Positions 35,268-45,016 of a DNA stretch of 64,000 bases are shown piece after piece. The translations under genes were made by a program, and so were the position numbers. Numbering within the stretch: the first letter of the stretch is position 1; the number at the start of each line of letters is the position of its first letter. The notes beneath the pieces were generated by a model that saw only the letters and a list, made by a program, of their open reading frames with translations, did no database searches and was not told the DNA's origin. Source of the DNA: Roseibacillus sp. (GTDB taxonomy: Bacteria; Verrucomicrobiota; Verrucomicrobiia; Verrucomicrobiales; Akkermansiaceae); the NCBI GenBank assembly GCA_002686085.1, contig NZAC01000070.1:1-64000 (forward strand). The letters are read 5' to 3'.

Positions 35268-36179
35268 TCAGCTGGTCTCCGGCATGAACGTCGGCATTGT
35301 GATCCCGCTGGGAGGCGTAACCACTCCTGTCGTCTGGGCGACGTGCAACTCGCAATTCCTCGCACCCCACTGATACAAAGAAGAAACGAGGTTGGTCGAC
35401 CGCGCCGGCACAAGGAAAACCGGCTGATGCCCGTCCATGCCCACCAGCTGTGCGTGAATAAGAGCGAGCGCTGCTGTTTCGCTACGCATCACTCCGGGCC
35501 CAAGCATAGTACTTCCGGGATGGCTGACGGAGCCTAGAAAGCCATCAATGCTCTTATTCGGGCCCTCGAGCACAAGTGTCTTCCAGATCTTCTGGTCATT
35601 CCTGATAAAGAATTGAAAATCCTTTGTTCGCCGAATTCCACTCACTTCCTCTTCTAAGTCCACCATTGCCTCAATATCTTCTGCCGAGGCCTCCCTGATT
35701 CTCTCTCCTCCCTCCGGAGTCTCCGGCAACACCTTTCCAGAGGGAATATACATATCCTGATAAAGCTCCCCGGGAGTAAATCCTGCCCGTGTGTAAAGAG
35801 AGAACGAATCAAGGTTCATGCAACTCGAGACCAGCCGTACTGGAAGATTACCGGCTCGGCGCACAACTTCGGCAAGCAATGTAGCCGCGACCCCCCGGCC
35901 GGTATGATCCGGGTGAGCATTCATGATTCCCAATGAAACATGGGTTTCCCGGGGATGATAAAAACACGATCCCATCATGCTCCCGTCCTCATCCTCTGCC
36001 ACGAGACAGCAGTGCGGATCGAGAGCCTCATATACCTCCGGGAAAATCAAGCATCCGGAGGAATCGTCTTCATCAAATATCGAACGATTTAGATTCGATT
36101 GATACCACGCGTTGGTTGAGGAGTGTATCATCATGGCGACTTGCTCCCACTCATTGCGGTTTAACTCTCTGACCCTCAT
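35268..36179 (-). CDS. Protein with GNAT acetyltransferase domain and second degenerate GNAT
   Basis: The N-terminal half has an acetyl-CoA-binding motif (PDHTGRGVAATLLAEVVRRAG, about 90-110) and the following SCMNLDSFSLYTRAGF, typical of GNAT. A second, more divergent half (about residues 160-300) begins with a similar IREASAEDIEAMVDLE pattern, consistent with a tandem GNAT. Length 303 is about twice a single GNAT. Substrate unknown. It stands alone between the transpeptidase and the DUF6607 gene. Confidence 0.75.
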   Translation of the reverse strand: MRVRELNRNEWEQVAMMIHSSTNAWYQSNLNRSIFDEDDSSGCLIFPEVYEALDPHCCLVAEDEDGSMMGSCFYHPRETHVSLGIMNAHPDHTGRGVAATLLAEVVRRAGNLPVRLVSSCMNLDSFSLYTRAGFTPGELYQDMYIPSGKVLPETPEGGERIREASAEDIEAMVDLEEEVSGIRRTKDFQFFIRNDQKIWKTLVLEGPNKSIDGFLGSVSHPGSTMLGPGVMRSETAALALIHAQLVGMDGHQPVFLVPARSTNLVSSLYQWGARNCELHVAQTTGVVTPPSGITMPTFMPETS

Positions 36180-36376
36180 CGGGAAGGTTGTAGCCCAATC
36201 CTACCCGAAGGACAAAACCGCAATTGCAGCGAGATCCCGCTGTTAGCAGGTTCCCTTGTAAAGAAGTCGAGAGGAGCTTCCTATCCAGGCATCTCAGGCG
36301 CTCCCGACAATTCAGCGTCAATTCACAATCAATACATGGCTTGCCCGCCGCTCAAGCGCGCATACAATTAGTGTGT

Positions 36377-37300
36377 ATGAAGAGACTCATGATAGTCCTC
36401 ACCGGAGTTCTCGCTCTTGGGCTCGTGGCCACAAGCAAGGCTGCCGAAGCGAATAGCTTTGAGAAAGATCGCAAGGCCATTCTCGCCATGTCTGGCAAAT
36501 TCGATGTCGAATTCACCTTCAAGGAAACCGTCCCACTCGTTGCAGGCTACGAACTGAAAGAGCCCTACCGGGCTGATGCCCTCGAAATCGTCAAGGTTGT
36601 CGAAGATCATGAAAACCTCATCGTCCTTCAGCACATTCTCCTCGCCGAGGTCGGCCCGGTCATGCAGGTCGTAAAGCACTGGGGGCAGGTATGGAAATAC
36701 GAGGACCCAGTCATGGTGGAATATCAAGGCGACCGCACCTGGAAGAAACGCACCTTGGCAGCATCAGAGATCAAGGGCACATGGACTCAATTGGTGACCC
36801 AAGTTGACGACAGCCCACGATATGAGAGCTGGGGCAAATGGACCCATGAGGGGAACCGCAGCGCATGGACAAGCCAGGACACCTCCCGACCACTTCCCAG
36901 GAGGGAATACACCAAGCGGAGCGATTACGATATTCTGCGCGCCGTGAACCGCCACGTCATTACTCCCGAAGGATGGGTGCATGAACAGGAAAACAGGAAG
37001 TGGATCAAAGCAGAGAACAGGTTCCTTTGCCATGAGACCGGGCTCAACATCTACCGCCGCTACGATCAGGAGGATTTCAGCAAGGCCGAGAAATACTGGG
37101 AAGCCACCAAGGACTTCTGGCAGGAGGTCAGGACAGAATGGCGCCAAGTCCTCCGGGAAGATGAAACCATTTCATACAAGAAGGAAGTCGAAGGAAGCTC
37201 TTTGATCCGCTCGACTTTCTCCATGGCGCAAAAGGTCCAGAAGGGGGAAGCCCTGGAGAAGGATGCGGTGAGGAATCTTGTTGAGGGCTTCACAGAATAA
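36377..37300 (+). CDS. Secreted DUF6607 family protein
   Basis: Exported protein of unknown function. ATG 36377 gives a clean signal peptide (MKRLMIVLTGVLALGLVATSKA). The family features are FDVEFTFKETVPLVAGYELK near the start, NLIVLQHILLA, and VVKHWGQVWKYEDP, with YESWGKWTHEG further on. The upstream GTG extension to 36224 was not used. Relatives in marine bacteria often lie near heme or TonB genes (from memory), but nothing of the sort is here. Confidence 0.78.
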   Translation: MKRLMIVLTGVLALGLVATSKAAEANSFEKDRKAILAMSGKFDVEFTFKETVPLVAGYELKEPYRADALEIVKVVEDHENLIVLQHILLAEVGPVMQVVKHWGQVWKYEDPVMVEYQGDRTWKKRTLAASEIKGTWTQLVTQVDDSPRYESWGKWTHEGNRSAWTSQDTSRPLPRREYTKRSDYDILRAVNRHVITPEGWVHEQENRKWIKAENRFLCHETGLNIYRRYDQEDFSKAEKYWEATKDFWQEVRTEWRQVLREDETISYKKEVEGSSLIRSTFSMAQKVQKGEALEKDAVRNLVEGFTE

Positions 37301-37447
37301 CTCTGTTCTGCTCGTCCTGAGCAATGCTCTCCCTTGCATGTTGTCTCTTCTACCGGCAGAGCAGCTCGCTCCTAGAGTCTTTGACAACGAAAAGTTGTAG
37401 CACCCCCTTTCCTCGCGGCGTGGCGCAACGTTCATCCCCTCCTTGTA

Positions 37448-40072
37448 TTAAGGACGCCTCGTAATCTGAAGGCGGATAAAGCGTTTTACCGCTTCTTCCA
37501 CTCGAACAGAGTCGGCGAATGTCACTTTCTGGGTAGCACCATTGGCAGTCTCACTTGAGACCGCTCCCCCATTCAATCCGACAGGATCTCCCCCTCCTAG
37601 GATCTCCCCGATAGCGATCCAGTCTCCATCTAGAGAATCTGCAGCCTGAACACGATAATCAATATCCGCCCGATTAATTAGTCTGTTAAAGGTCAGAGTA
37701 AGACGTAAACCATCGGCATTTCCAGCCGGTGATCCAATTCCCAGCACTGGAGCCAGATCTGTATCACGACTCTTTGGGTTACCTCCCAGTGCATATTCCA
37801 ATAGTGTCGGAAGGCCATCCGAGTCCCCGTCAGCACCCCACCCTGAAATCGAAGTGTCGCTTAATTCCTCTGCAGTGAAGTTTTCCGCCAGCCAAGTCTG
37901 AACCGTGGAACCCCCAGTTACGGGCGTGTAGGTAAGGTGAATAGCACTGTCACCCTCTTCGAAAGTTACCGCGAATACTCCCTCCGTCCCACCGCTAAAG
38001 CCATCCCTCCGTATTATAAATTCATCCCCTGTAAATCCATTCACTCCATCCGTTGTCTCCACAATCTTCCACGAGTATTCCTGCGTCGGAGAAAACCCTG
38101 CCGTGGGACCGCTCTCTCCGGACGCTGTCAGCGAACGAATGTTAATGACGAAAGGGGTCTCTGGAGTCGCAGAGAGCCCAAGCACTCCGTCTATCGAGAT
38201 AAGATCCCAGCCAATCCCCGGCCCCGCCCCTGAATCCATAATCTCTATCTCACACGCTCCGCCTGCGTCCCAATTCTGACTGCTACTCACCAGTGTTCCT
38301 ACACCTATCCCGGGGGCAATCAGCCCTCCTTCAGTAACTTCTATACCACCACCGAAAACTCCTGATCCTCTCGCGACCGCTCGCCCTGCCGTATCCGACT
38401 CCAGGACAACCTCCCCGCTGATCCTTGTCCCAAGCGCGAGCTCGAGAACTCCCCCACGCACAAAAGTCGTGTTCTCGTAGGTTTTGTCAGCTCCGGAAAA
38501 TCGGACAGTTCCCTCCGCTCCGTCTGGATTAATCTCCATCGTGAGAGACGCATCCCCACCCGAGATATTCCCTGAAAAGTTCACCAGGTCCGAAACCCCC
38601 TCTGCGAAGAGCTTAGTCTCCGCGGAATCTGGGCGTAAGGTCACCGCTCCACTAAACTCGGCAGCTTCCGCACCTGTCCCGCGAGCGCCCAAGCGCTTAT
38701 CGAAGATTCCCGCCGCAAAAGCGATATCACGCGCAATCTCATGATCCCCCTCGATGATGAGACGAGCGGGAGTCGTAATCCCCCCAAAAACTCCGCTGTC
38801 CGCCCCCACTGCCACATCGGAACTAGCGTTCCCCAAGGTTCCTGGAGAGTCCACAGGGGCCGGGCCTGCCAGCACCAGATCTCCTCGCAGGACCGACGCG
38901 CTACTCGTAAACTGATTGACCCCTTCAATCCGAAGCTCTCCCCCAGTGCAACCAATGCCACCACTCACAGAACCAAAGGAGTTATCCCCCCTCAGGATCA
39001 TGACACCTTCTCCTTCCTTACGGAGCCCAGAAGCACCTGAAATGGCTCCCTCGATAACCACCTCTCCTCCTTCAATCTCAAACAGATTGTAGGCACACAT
39101 CTCGAATTCACCCTCGATGGTATAGGTTCCGGTTGAGCTTGGTCGCGTGAAAAGTCCCGTATTCGAAACGAACGTAGAAGTATTCTCAATCGTGACATCG
39201 CTTGACGTGTCAAACACGCATTCTCCAACAGTCTGGCTGGAAGACATCGCGATTCTCACATCTCCATCATTCGCAAAGCGAACATTACCAAAGTCCTGCG
39301 ATGGAGAACCCTCCGCCCAGTTCGTAGCGTTACTCCAGTTTGCACTCCCAATACCCTCCCAGGTACGCGCCTCGGGAACTACCAACGCATAATCAGCTGA
39401 CGTATCCAACGACACCTCCTGAAGGCTCATGCTGGACCCGCTCGCTCTCCATATAATCCGGTAGGAACTTACGTTCCTCCCCCTGAGGTCCCACTGGAGA
39501 GCATTACGATTCCCTGAACCTCCAAACCCTGAGGTATCACTCTCATATTCCCGAATATATTCGTCAGGATTCAGAATGACTTCTGTTCCGCCATCGTCGT
39601 AGGCGAGTGCGATGCTGCTAAAATCTACCAGATTACCTGCTGTCTGAAACTGAAAGACTACAGTCCCGACTGGGAATGGAGTTTCATCTTCTAAAACAAA
39701 AGATGTGGGCCCTCGAAAACTGTAAATGTTCCCCGTAATGGTCGGGGCAATGATAAAGGCAATTCCCGGGACTGTCTGAGTGATCGTCGGATTCTGAGCA
39801 TGCCAGAAGGCCGAGGGGTCAAGAGGACTCGCTCCGGGAGGCGGCGTAAACCCAAGGACCGATGCTGAATCATAGATGCCATTGGGAGCCGCAAAATCTG
39901 GATAGTTCGGGCTCGTGTTCGCTGCGTAAAAGATATCCCATCCTGAATACTCAGTGTCCGGATTATCTGCGAAGGAAGGCAATAGATAATTCGTGTAGAG
40001 AAGCTCCCCGCTGGCGCTGGAAGCAATCAGTAGAAGGGCCGCTATAGGCACCCAGCGATATTGTTTAATCAT
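37448..40072 (-). CDS. Large secreted beta-strand-repeat protein
   Basis: Exported surface-type protein, 874 residues. A signal peptide ends near 23 (IAALLLIASSASG). The middle (about 235-660) is rich in Gly, Ser, Glu and Thr in short strands with GEGVMILRGDNSFGSVSGGI and GVLELALGTRISGEVVLE, typical of autotransporter-associated beta-helix repeats, but there is no C-terminal beta barrel. The end has DGDSDGLPTLLEYALGGNP (about 755-775), the same module as in the protease at 28270-29637, and a beta-rich tail. It follows the pseudopilin gene by 12 bp, so the two are probably co-transcribed. Confidence 0.82.
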   Translation of the reverse strand: MIKQYRWVPIAALLLIASSASGELLYTNYLLPSFADNPDTEYSGWDIFYAANTSPNYPDFAAPNGIYDSASVLGFTPPPGASPLDPSAFWHAQNPTITQTVPGIAFIIAPTITGNIYSFRGPTSFVLEDETPFPVGTVVFQFQTAGNLVDFSSIALAYDDGGTEVILNPDEYIREYESDTSGFGGSGNRNALQWDLRGRNVSSYRIIWRASGSSMSLQEVSLDTSADYALVVPEARTWEGIGSANWSNATNWAEGSPSQDFGNVRFANDGDVRIAMSSSQTVGECVFDTSSDVTIENTSTFVSNTGLFTRPSSTGTYTIEGEFEMCAYNLFEIEGGEVVIEGAISGASGLRKEGEGVMILRGDNSFGSVSGGIGCTGGELRIEGVNQFTSSASVLRGDLVLAGPAPVDSPGTLGNASSDVAVGADSGVFGGITTPARLIIEGDHEIARDIAFAAGIFDKRLGARGTGAEAAEFSGAVTLRPDSAETKLFAEGVSDLVNFSGNISGGDASLTMEINPDGAEGTVRFSGADKTYENTTFVRGGVLELALGTRISGEVVLESDTAGRAVARGSGVFGGGIEVTEGGLIAPGIGVGTLVSSSQNWDAGGACEIEIMDSGAGPGIGWDLISIDGVLGLSATPETPFVINIRSLTASGESGPTAGFSPTQEYSWKIVETTDGVNGFTGDEFIIRRDGFSGGTEGVFAVTFEEGDSAIHLTYTPVTGGSTVQTWLAENFTAEELSDTSISGWGADGDSDGLPTLLEYALGGNPKSRDTDLAPVLGIGSPAGNADGLRLTLTFNRLINRADIDYRVQAADSLDGDWIAIGEILGGGDPVGLNGGAVSSETANGATQKVTFADSVRVEEAVKRFIRLQITRRP

Positions 40073-40084
40073 AATTATCGGGAG

Positions 40085-40885
40085 TTAAAGCCGCCCACGC
40101 CTCGAGCGGCGAATCTTGTAATCTGAATCGTTATTCATCGCAGCCTTTACGCTCCAGAGCCGCATGTCGCGCATCTCTTCCACATCGAGAGAGCGGATGC
40201 TCCCATCAAGAAAAGAGGCAACCACTTTTCTTCCATGCCGCGCATCGAGGTGACCATAGTCATTGGGGTTCGCTCCTAGCTCCCAGGTATCGGGCGCCCA
40301 CATCCGGGTGGTAAGAAAGGGTGGGGTAAGAGTGTTATACCCGTTGATGGTATCACCGTTATCCCGGAAGGACGCCGCCGTCGCAAAAACAATAATCGAT
40401 TCCGAAGCTTGCTCGGTCCTCGTCACACACTCAGCACGATGCGAGACACTCCCATCTGCCTGAACATCCCCTCCCACAAAGTAATGATTGATTCCAAAAG
40501 CGGGGTAGAGGCTGACAAGATAATCGTTTGATGAATCAATCTGCTTCCTGACTTCTCCCACTAAAGCCACCTCATGTATGGTAGCTCCCATCTCACGGGC
40601 GAGCCGGAAGGGGTAGCGATTCGCAGTCGGCCCAGCAACCACTCGACCATTTTTTAAGGTAACCTCGTCAACTCGTCGATCATACCCTGGGAGATATCGT
40701 CCATTGCCATCAGCCGCAGTCGCCTGAAACCCGGTGGTTAAGTCCCGGGCGAGAGACATATCCTGTGCTTTCCCGGCTGCTTTAAATCCCTGGGATACTC
40801 CAACAAAGATCAATCCGGATAACACCGCTAGGATACTGATTACGATCAGCAGCTCCAGAATTGTGAATGCTCGATGGTGACCCAA
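40085..40885 (-). CDS. Type II secretion-like pseudopilin, H-X9-DG type
   Basis: Prepilin-like protein. The N-terminus RA-FTILELLIVISILAVLSGL is a prepilin peptidase site followed by the hydrophobic helix, with the conserved glutamate at the fifth position after the cut. The H-X9-DG motif near the C-terminus reads HGRKVVASFLDG. These proteins are abundant in Verrucomicrobiota and Planctomycetota. The mature body (266 residues total) is larger than a standard GspG. It lies upstream of the beta-strand-repeat gene and downstream of a terminator. Confidence 0.88.
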   Translation of the reverse strand: MGHHRAFTILELLIVISILAVLSGLIFVGVSQGFKAAGKAQDMSLARDLTTGFQATAADGNGRYLPGYDRRVDEVTLKNGRVVAGPTANRYPFRLAREMGATIHEVALVGEVRKQIDSSNDYLVSLYPAFGINHYFVGGDVQADGSVSHRAECVTRTEQASESIIVFATAASFRDNGDTINGYNTLTPPFLTTRMWAPDTWELGANPNDYGHLDARHGRKVVASFLDGSIRSLDVEEMRDMRLWSVKAAMNNDSDYKIRRSRRGRL

Positions 40886-40924
40886 GGCTCAAGATGTCTG
40901 AGAGTTTGTAACCTTCTGTTGAAG

Positions 40925-40956
40925 AAAAAAGCGGCTCTGGCGAATGCCAGAGCCGC
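40925..40956 (-). terminator. Rho-independent terminator of the PEP-CTERM gene
   Basis: Perfect 11-bp stem GCGGCTCTGGC/GCCAGAGCCGC with a 4-nt loop (ATTC on this strand), followed by TTTTTT on the minus strand. A TCTTTT run on the other side makes it partly bidirectional. Confidence 0.9.
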
Positions 40957-41011
40957 TCTTTTGAAAGGAAATTAGGGCGACGCTGATCATCCGCCCGTTC
41001 CAACGGGCTTT

Positions 41012-41704
41012 CTACTTGCGACGCCGACGCAGAACAAACAAGCCAGCCGCACTCAGAGCGAGCAGACCACTAGTTGGCTCAGGAACAACCGCAGTGTCCG
41101 AGGAAAACCCTGTTTCTGACCAGTAAGTATCGACCTCAAAGTTTCCAAAAGAAACGAACGAAAATGGACCAGTGACCATATTCACCGAATACTCTTCAGC
41201 ATTTCCGGGAATTTCATATCTGGCAAGGAACTGAGCCCCACCGGCAGCATTGGGTCCCTGAACCACACCCGGAAGAATACCATTGATGGGTGTAAACCCG
41301 AGGGTCGTTCCAAAGTCTCCAAAGAGAGTCTGTCCCTGAAGGATGATAGTGGTGAAACCCGTTCCAACAACTCCATTAGTTCCAAACGTGATGGTCTCAT
41401 TCACTGATCCCTGACCAGAATAGAAATTCAGAGAATTGCTGATGTGATCTTCGTTGTTGTTGGTAGTCCAGAATCCGGATCCAACCTCCGCGGCGCGATT
41501 CGTAATCACGCCGGAAGCACCTCCCGGTTCGGCCCACGTATCCCACTGCGCGGTCGTTGAATTGGGCCCTCCACGTGTGTCAGGGGCCACCGTGCCGAAG
41601 GCACTGGAAATATCAATCGTTACGGCCAAGCTGGCCGCAGGAAACGCTACCACCGCCCCGGCGAGGACAGGAAGAAGCGAGCGTTTGCAGAAAGTGCTTT
41701 TCAT
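41012..41704 (-). CDS. PEP-CTERM protein
   Basis: Exported protein anchored or sorted by the exosortase system. ATG 41704 gives a signal peptide (MKSTFCKRSLLPVLAGAVVAFPAASLA); an upstream start would add 39 unrelated residues. The tail VVPEPTSGLLALSAAGLFVL-RRRRK is a textbook PEP-CTERM: a PEP motif, a hydrophobic helix and a basic end. The body (about 30-205) is Gly/Thr/Asn-rich and beta-like, with no enzyme motif. No exosortase gene is in the window, so it must be elsewhere. It is followed by the terminator at 40925. Confidence 0.92.
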   Translation of the reverse strand: MKSTFCKRSLLPVLAGAVVAFPAASLAVTIDISSAFGTVAPDTRGGPNSTTAQWDTWAEPGGASGVITNRAAEVGSGFWTTNNNEDHISNSLNFYSGQGSVNETITFGTNGVVGTGFTTIILQGQTLFGDFGTTLGFTPINGILPGVVQGPNAAGGAQFLARYEIPGNAEEYSVNMVTGPFSFVSFGNFEVDTYWSETGFSSDTAVVPEPTSGLLALSAAGLFVLRRRRK

Positions 41705-41935
41705 CGTGGGGATGCTACTAGGGAGGACAAGTGCCGTCTTGTGGCACCTTGTTCTTTCTTTAGCGCAAAATTGACGCCGCAATGCCCGAACGGGACTCCC
41801 CAGTGGAAACCTTTCCCTCATTCTGTCAATGGGCCGTTGACGAAGAACAATTGAACGCTAACACGCCAAGCGAATTTCGACAGTGCACCCGGATGCACGA
41901 CGAGTGAACTCTTTACCTTCTCAGCGAAGCAAGGA

Positions 41936-42027
<92 letters not shown>

Positions 42028-42116
42028 GCTGAGGGCGCATACCTAAGGTCCCTTTCTTGGTCCTGTAAAGGGGAGATTCTACAGACTCCAACCCCGCAAA
42101 CTCGATTTAAGCCCGA

Positions 42117-43124
42117 ATGCCTTGTGTCCAGACCATTCAGCATCGAGGGTTTGCAGTGCTTTACCGCTTCCTGATTCTGTTAATTTTTCCTGTTTCGCTC
42201 CTCGCACAGAGGCCCGGAGAGACGCCCGTGGGAGCGTGGCCAAGATCCTTCAAGGCAAAACCGGTCAATCTCAGGATTAACGATAAAACCGAAGACGGAT
42301 CTCTGGTCGTGGAAAGCCCCCATTTCCGGATGGTGGCAGAAACCAGAATCGGACGCCAAGATCTTACCCGGTTTGCGAGGGTAGTGGAGTCTGTTCCTCA
42401 ACTCATAAAGTCTCATCCGTTGCGCCTCTGGAACTCTCCCCGAAAAAGCATTACTGACATCATTCTTTGCAAGGACGAGACCAGTTTCGTGAAAGCTGGT
42501 GGCGACGAAGGAGCGGTAGGATGGTGGGACGGCCACAAGGAGCGGGTCCTCATTCGCTCAGACTATTTTCTGGCTCCTCCCCAGACTGAAAACTCAAGAC
42601 TTCAGGCGCAGCCCGACGAAGGTCTACTCGTCCATGAGCTCGTCCATGCGAGCATGTCTGCAAGTCTTTGGCGCCTTCCCCCCTGGTTTACCGAAGGGAT
42701 CGCAGAATACTTTTCCGTATGCCACCAGGGAGGCGGATGGTATTTGTTCAGGGACCTCGATAGCCTTATCCGGAATCATCTGCGCCGTGCAATAAGCAGG
42801 AACAAGGTAGGAGAACATTTCCACCTTGTTCCAGTTCCCTCGATTCTCGCCCTTAGCCATCAGGACTGGATCAAAGTCTCACAGAGCCAACCGGGCGGGA
42901 ATGCCTACCTGCCCTACGCCACAGCCCTTCTGCTGGTTCACTATCATCTTCACGGTGGAGCAGAGCGCCGGGCAAAGACCTCCGCCCATCTTGCAAAAAT
43001 TCAGGGCCTCTCTCCTCGGAACAAAATGCCTGCCTTTCCAACTGAGGACCCGGGCTTCATTCAGAAACGCCTCGTCAATTACTGGTCTTCCCGAGGTCTC
43101 CAGCTGGTCTTCAGGGCACAGTAG
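42117..43124 (+). CDS. Secreted zinc metallopeptidase-like protein (gluzincin)
   Basis: Probable extracytoplasmic peptidase of the MA (gluzincin) clan. Its N-terminus has a hydrophobic stretch (about 15-30, LYRFLILLIFPVSLLA) serving as signal peptide. HELVH (173-177) is the zinc motif, and a glutamate in PPWFTEGIAEYF (about 188-199) provides the third ligand. The catalytic region resembles the DUF1570-like peptidases of Planctomycetota and Verrucomicrobiota. Substrate unknown. It converges with folD, 13 bp away. Confidence 0.83.
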   Translation: MPCVQTIQHRGFAVLYRFLILLIFPVSLLAQRPGETPVGAWPRSFKAKPVNLRINDKTEDGSLVVESPHFRMVAETRIGRQDLTRFARVVESVPQLIKSHPLRLWNSPRKSITDIILCKDETSFVKAGGDEGAVGWWDGHKERVLIRSDYFLAPPQTENSRLQAQPDEGLLVHELVHASMSASLWRLPPWFTEGIAEYFSVCHQGGGWYLFRDLDSLIRNHLRRAISRNKVGEHFHLVPVPSILALSHQDWIKVSQSQPGGNAYLPYATALLLVHYHLHGGAERRAKTSAHLAKIQGLSPRNKMPAFPTEDPGFIQKRLVNYWSSRGLQLVFRAQ

Positions 43125-43137
43125 ACAAGAATACGGC

Positions 43138-44025
43138 TCACCCCACCACTCCCGGACCTCCGGAAGATCGGGCTGCCTTGATCGTATTGCTCATGAGCAT
43201 AGCAATCGTCATCGGCCCCACTCCACCTGGCACCGGCGTGATAGCACGACACTTGGGGGCTACTTCCTCGTAGGCCACGTCCCCAACGAGCCTGTAGCCT
43301 CTTTTCCGAGACGAGTCCTCTAAGCGGTTGATCCCAACATCAATGACGACCGCCCCCTCTTTTACGAAATCTGCGGTCACGAATTCAGGGCTGCCGATGG
43401 CTGGAATCAGGATATCCGCCTCCCGACAGACCTGGGCAAGTTCCTTGGTTCGTGAATGCGCCACCGTAACGGTGGCGTTGATTCCCCTGCCCATGAGAAG
43501 AAGGGCCATGGGCTTGCCCACGATCATGCTGCGTCCGATCACTACCGCGTTAGCACCACTGGTTTCAATCCCCGCCCTTTCAAGCAGATGGATACATCCC
43601 TGAGGAGTGCAGGGGACAAACCCACTGTCGTCTTCCATGACGAGCTTGCCAACATTGACAGGATGAAACCCGTCCACATCCTTGTCCGGATCGATCAGCC
43701 GGATGATCTCTTCTTCATTGATATGGGGCGGCGGTGGGGACTGCACGAGGATCCCATGGATTGAAGGATCCGCATTGAGCCCGGCAACCACCTCAAGCAC
43801 CTCCTTCTGGCTTGTTTCTTCCGGCAACTCAATCCGTCTCGAGTAAATTCCCAGATCCGCACAGGTTTTCACCTTGGACCCGACGTAGACATGAGAGGCA
43901 GGGTCCTTTCCGACGATAACTACCGCCAAGCCCGGGGTCACTCCCCGGGCCTCCAGGTCCTGCACTTGTTCCCGGCACTCTGCAAGGGCATCAGCCGCTA
44001 TCTCTTTCCCGTTCAGAATGGTCAT
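43138..44025 (-). CDS. folD: Methylenetetrahydrofolate dehydrogenase / cyclohydrolase
   Basis: One-carbon metabolism: oxidises 5,10-methylene-THF to 10-formyl-THF via methenyl-THF. [17 protein letters not shown] with the catalytic Lys of the YxxxK motif, [26 protein letters not shown], the PCTPQGC segment, NADP-binding [17 protein letters not shown] and the closing [15 protein letters not shown] are all present. The usual first Pro-Leu pair in GILVQLPLPxH is replaced by SPPPP. Length 295 is normal. It overlaps the end of the DUF374 gene by four bases (ATGA). Confidence 0.95.
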   Translation of the reverse strand: MTILNGKEIAADALAECREQVQDLEARGVTPGLAVVIVGKDPASHVYVGSKVKTCADLGIYSRRIELPEETSQKEVLEVVAGLNADPSIHGILVQSPPPPHINEEEIIRLIDPDKDVDGFHPVNVGKLVMEDDSGFVPCTPQGCIHLLERAGIETSGANAVVIGRSMIVGKPMALLLMGRGINATVTVAHSRTKELAQVCREADILIPAIGSPEFVTADFVKEGAVVIDVGINRLEDSSRKRGYRLVGDVAYEEVAPKCRAITPVPGGVGPMTIAMLMSNTIKAARSSGGPGVVG

Positions 44026-44708
44026 TTATTTGGCAAATCTAGGTCATCTGCTCCACTGCGCATCAAATTCTCAACCTCAATGCGTTTGGCTTCAAAGGCA
44101 TCGTCATCCATCTGCCGCGGCACATCAAGCAGCTCGTCAAAAATGATGGTCAGTTTACTAAAGGGAAGGGGTAAAACGAAGCGGTCCCACGTCTTGAACC
44201 GAAACGCAGATCCGAAGTGGATGTGGACGGCCATCACCGGGGATCCCGTCATCTGAGCCAGCTTGATCAGGCCTGGACTCAATTGATACCTTGGCCCACG
44301 CGGTCCATCCGGGGTCACACATATATCCAGACCACGCCCCACCGCCCGTACCATTTCCCTCAATGCTGCTGAGCCCCGCCGGGAACTTGACCCTCGGACC
44401 GCCTCGAGACCCATCACTTTTGCCACCGCCGCCAGCCCCGCTCCGTCGTGGCTGGCACTGGTCAGGACGGCCCCTTTCCGCCAACCAAAGACACGACGGC
44501 GTGCCATCAGCGTTCCCGCGATCCGGTTATGCCAGAGACACCACAATAGCGGCTTCTCATGCTTTCCCCGGTCGGTGAGTCCGCAGTGATCCACAACCTT
44601 GATGCGAAGCGTCACCGCGTATAACCGCAAGAGCCACCCCAGCAGCGCGCCGAGACCGCGCATTTTAAAGCTGGTTCGAATCTCACGGCCCTGCTGCTTA
44701 TGCTTCAT
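44022..44708 (-). CDS. DUF374 / lysophospholipid acyltransferase-like protein
   Basis: Membrane-associated acyltransferase-like protein of the DUF374 family, a relative of lauroyl (LpxL-type) and PlsC-type enzymes. [31 protein letters not shown] and the [20 protein letters not shown] region are family hallmarks; the usual SxHxDG active site reads SASHDG. A short hydrophobic stretch (about 17-36) precedes the catalytic domain. Start ATG 44708, since the GTG one codon upstream is less likely. Some such proteins act on lipid A; that is not established here. Confidence 0.88.
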   Translation of the reverse strand: MKHKQQGREIRTSFKMRGLGALLGWLLRLYAVTLRIKVVDHCGLTDRGKHEKPLLWCLWHNRIAGTLMARRRVFGWRKGAVLTSASHDGAGLAAVAKVMGLEAVRGSSSRRGSAALREMVRAVGRGLDICVTPDGPRGPRYQLSPGLIKLAQMTGSPVMAVHIHFGSAFRFKTWDRFVLPLPFSKLTIIFDELLDVPRQMDDDAFEAKRIEVENLMRSGADDLDLPNK

Positions 44709-45016
44709 CACTCGAACCGTATCCCATCGCGGTATTCAATCTGGATTTGCAGCCTCGCCTCAAGGAGAGTCCTCCCTGCGCATGATTCTGCCTTAAATTC
44801 CCTCGTTTCAAGCATCTCCCTGTGAATCCTGCGCGGAACCCCATCAGATTGACACCTCGCAATTCAAAAGACCCCCGGGACATCTTGCAAGACTGATGAA
44901 AGACTGAGGCAGACTCCATTTCTGTTCATCCTCTTCTCAGATCCACCTCCAATCATCCCACGAGCCTTATTTTCTCGTTTAAACCTTTGGAGCATCATGA
45001 TTTCTTTCAGACAGAA
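44709..45016. other. Intergenic region with no recognised gene
   Basis: About 305 bp between the divergent DUF374 and iscU-like genes. A TTGACA (44849-44854) is present, but no matching -10 box follows it at the usual distance. Nothing else is seen. Confidence 0.4.

Noticed and set aside
44665-44690. GGTTCGAATC T-arm-like string, possible tRNA
   Set aside because: It lies inside the DUF374 gene and no cloverleaf can be built around it.
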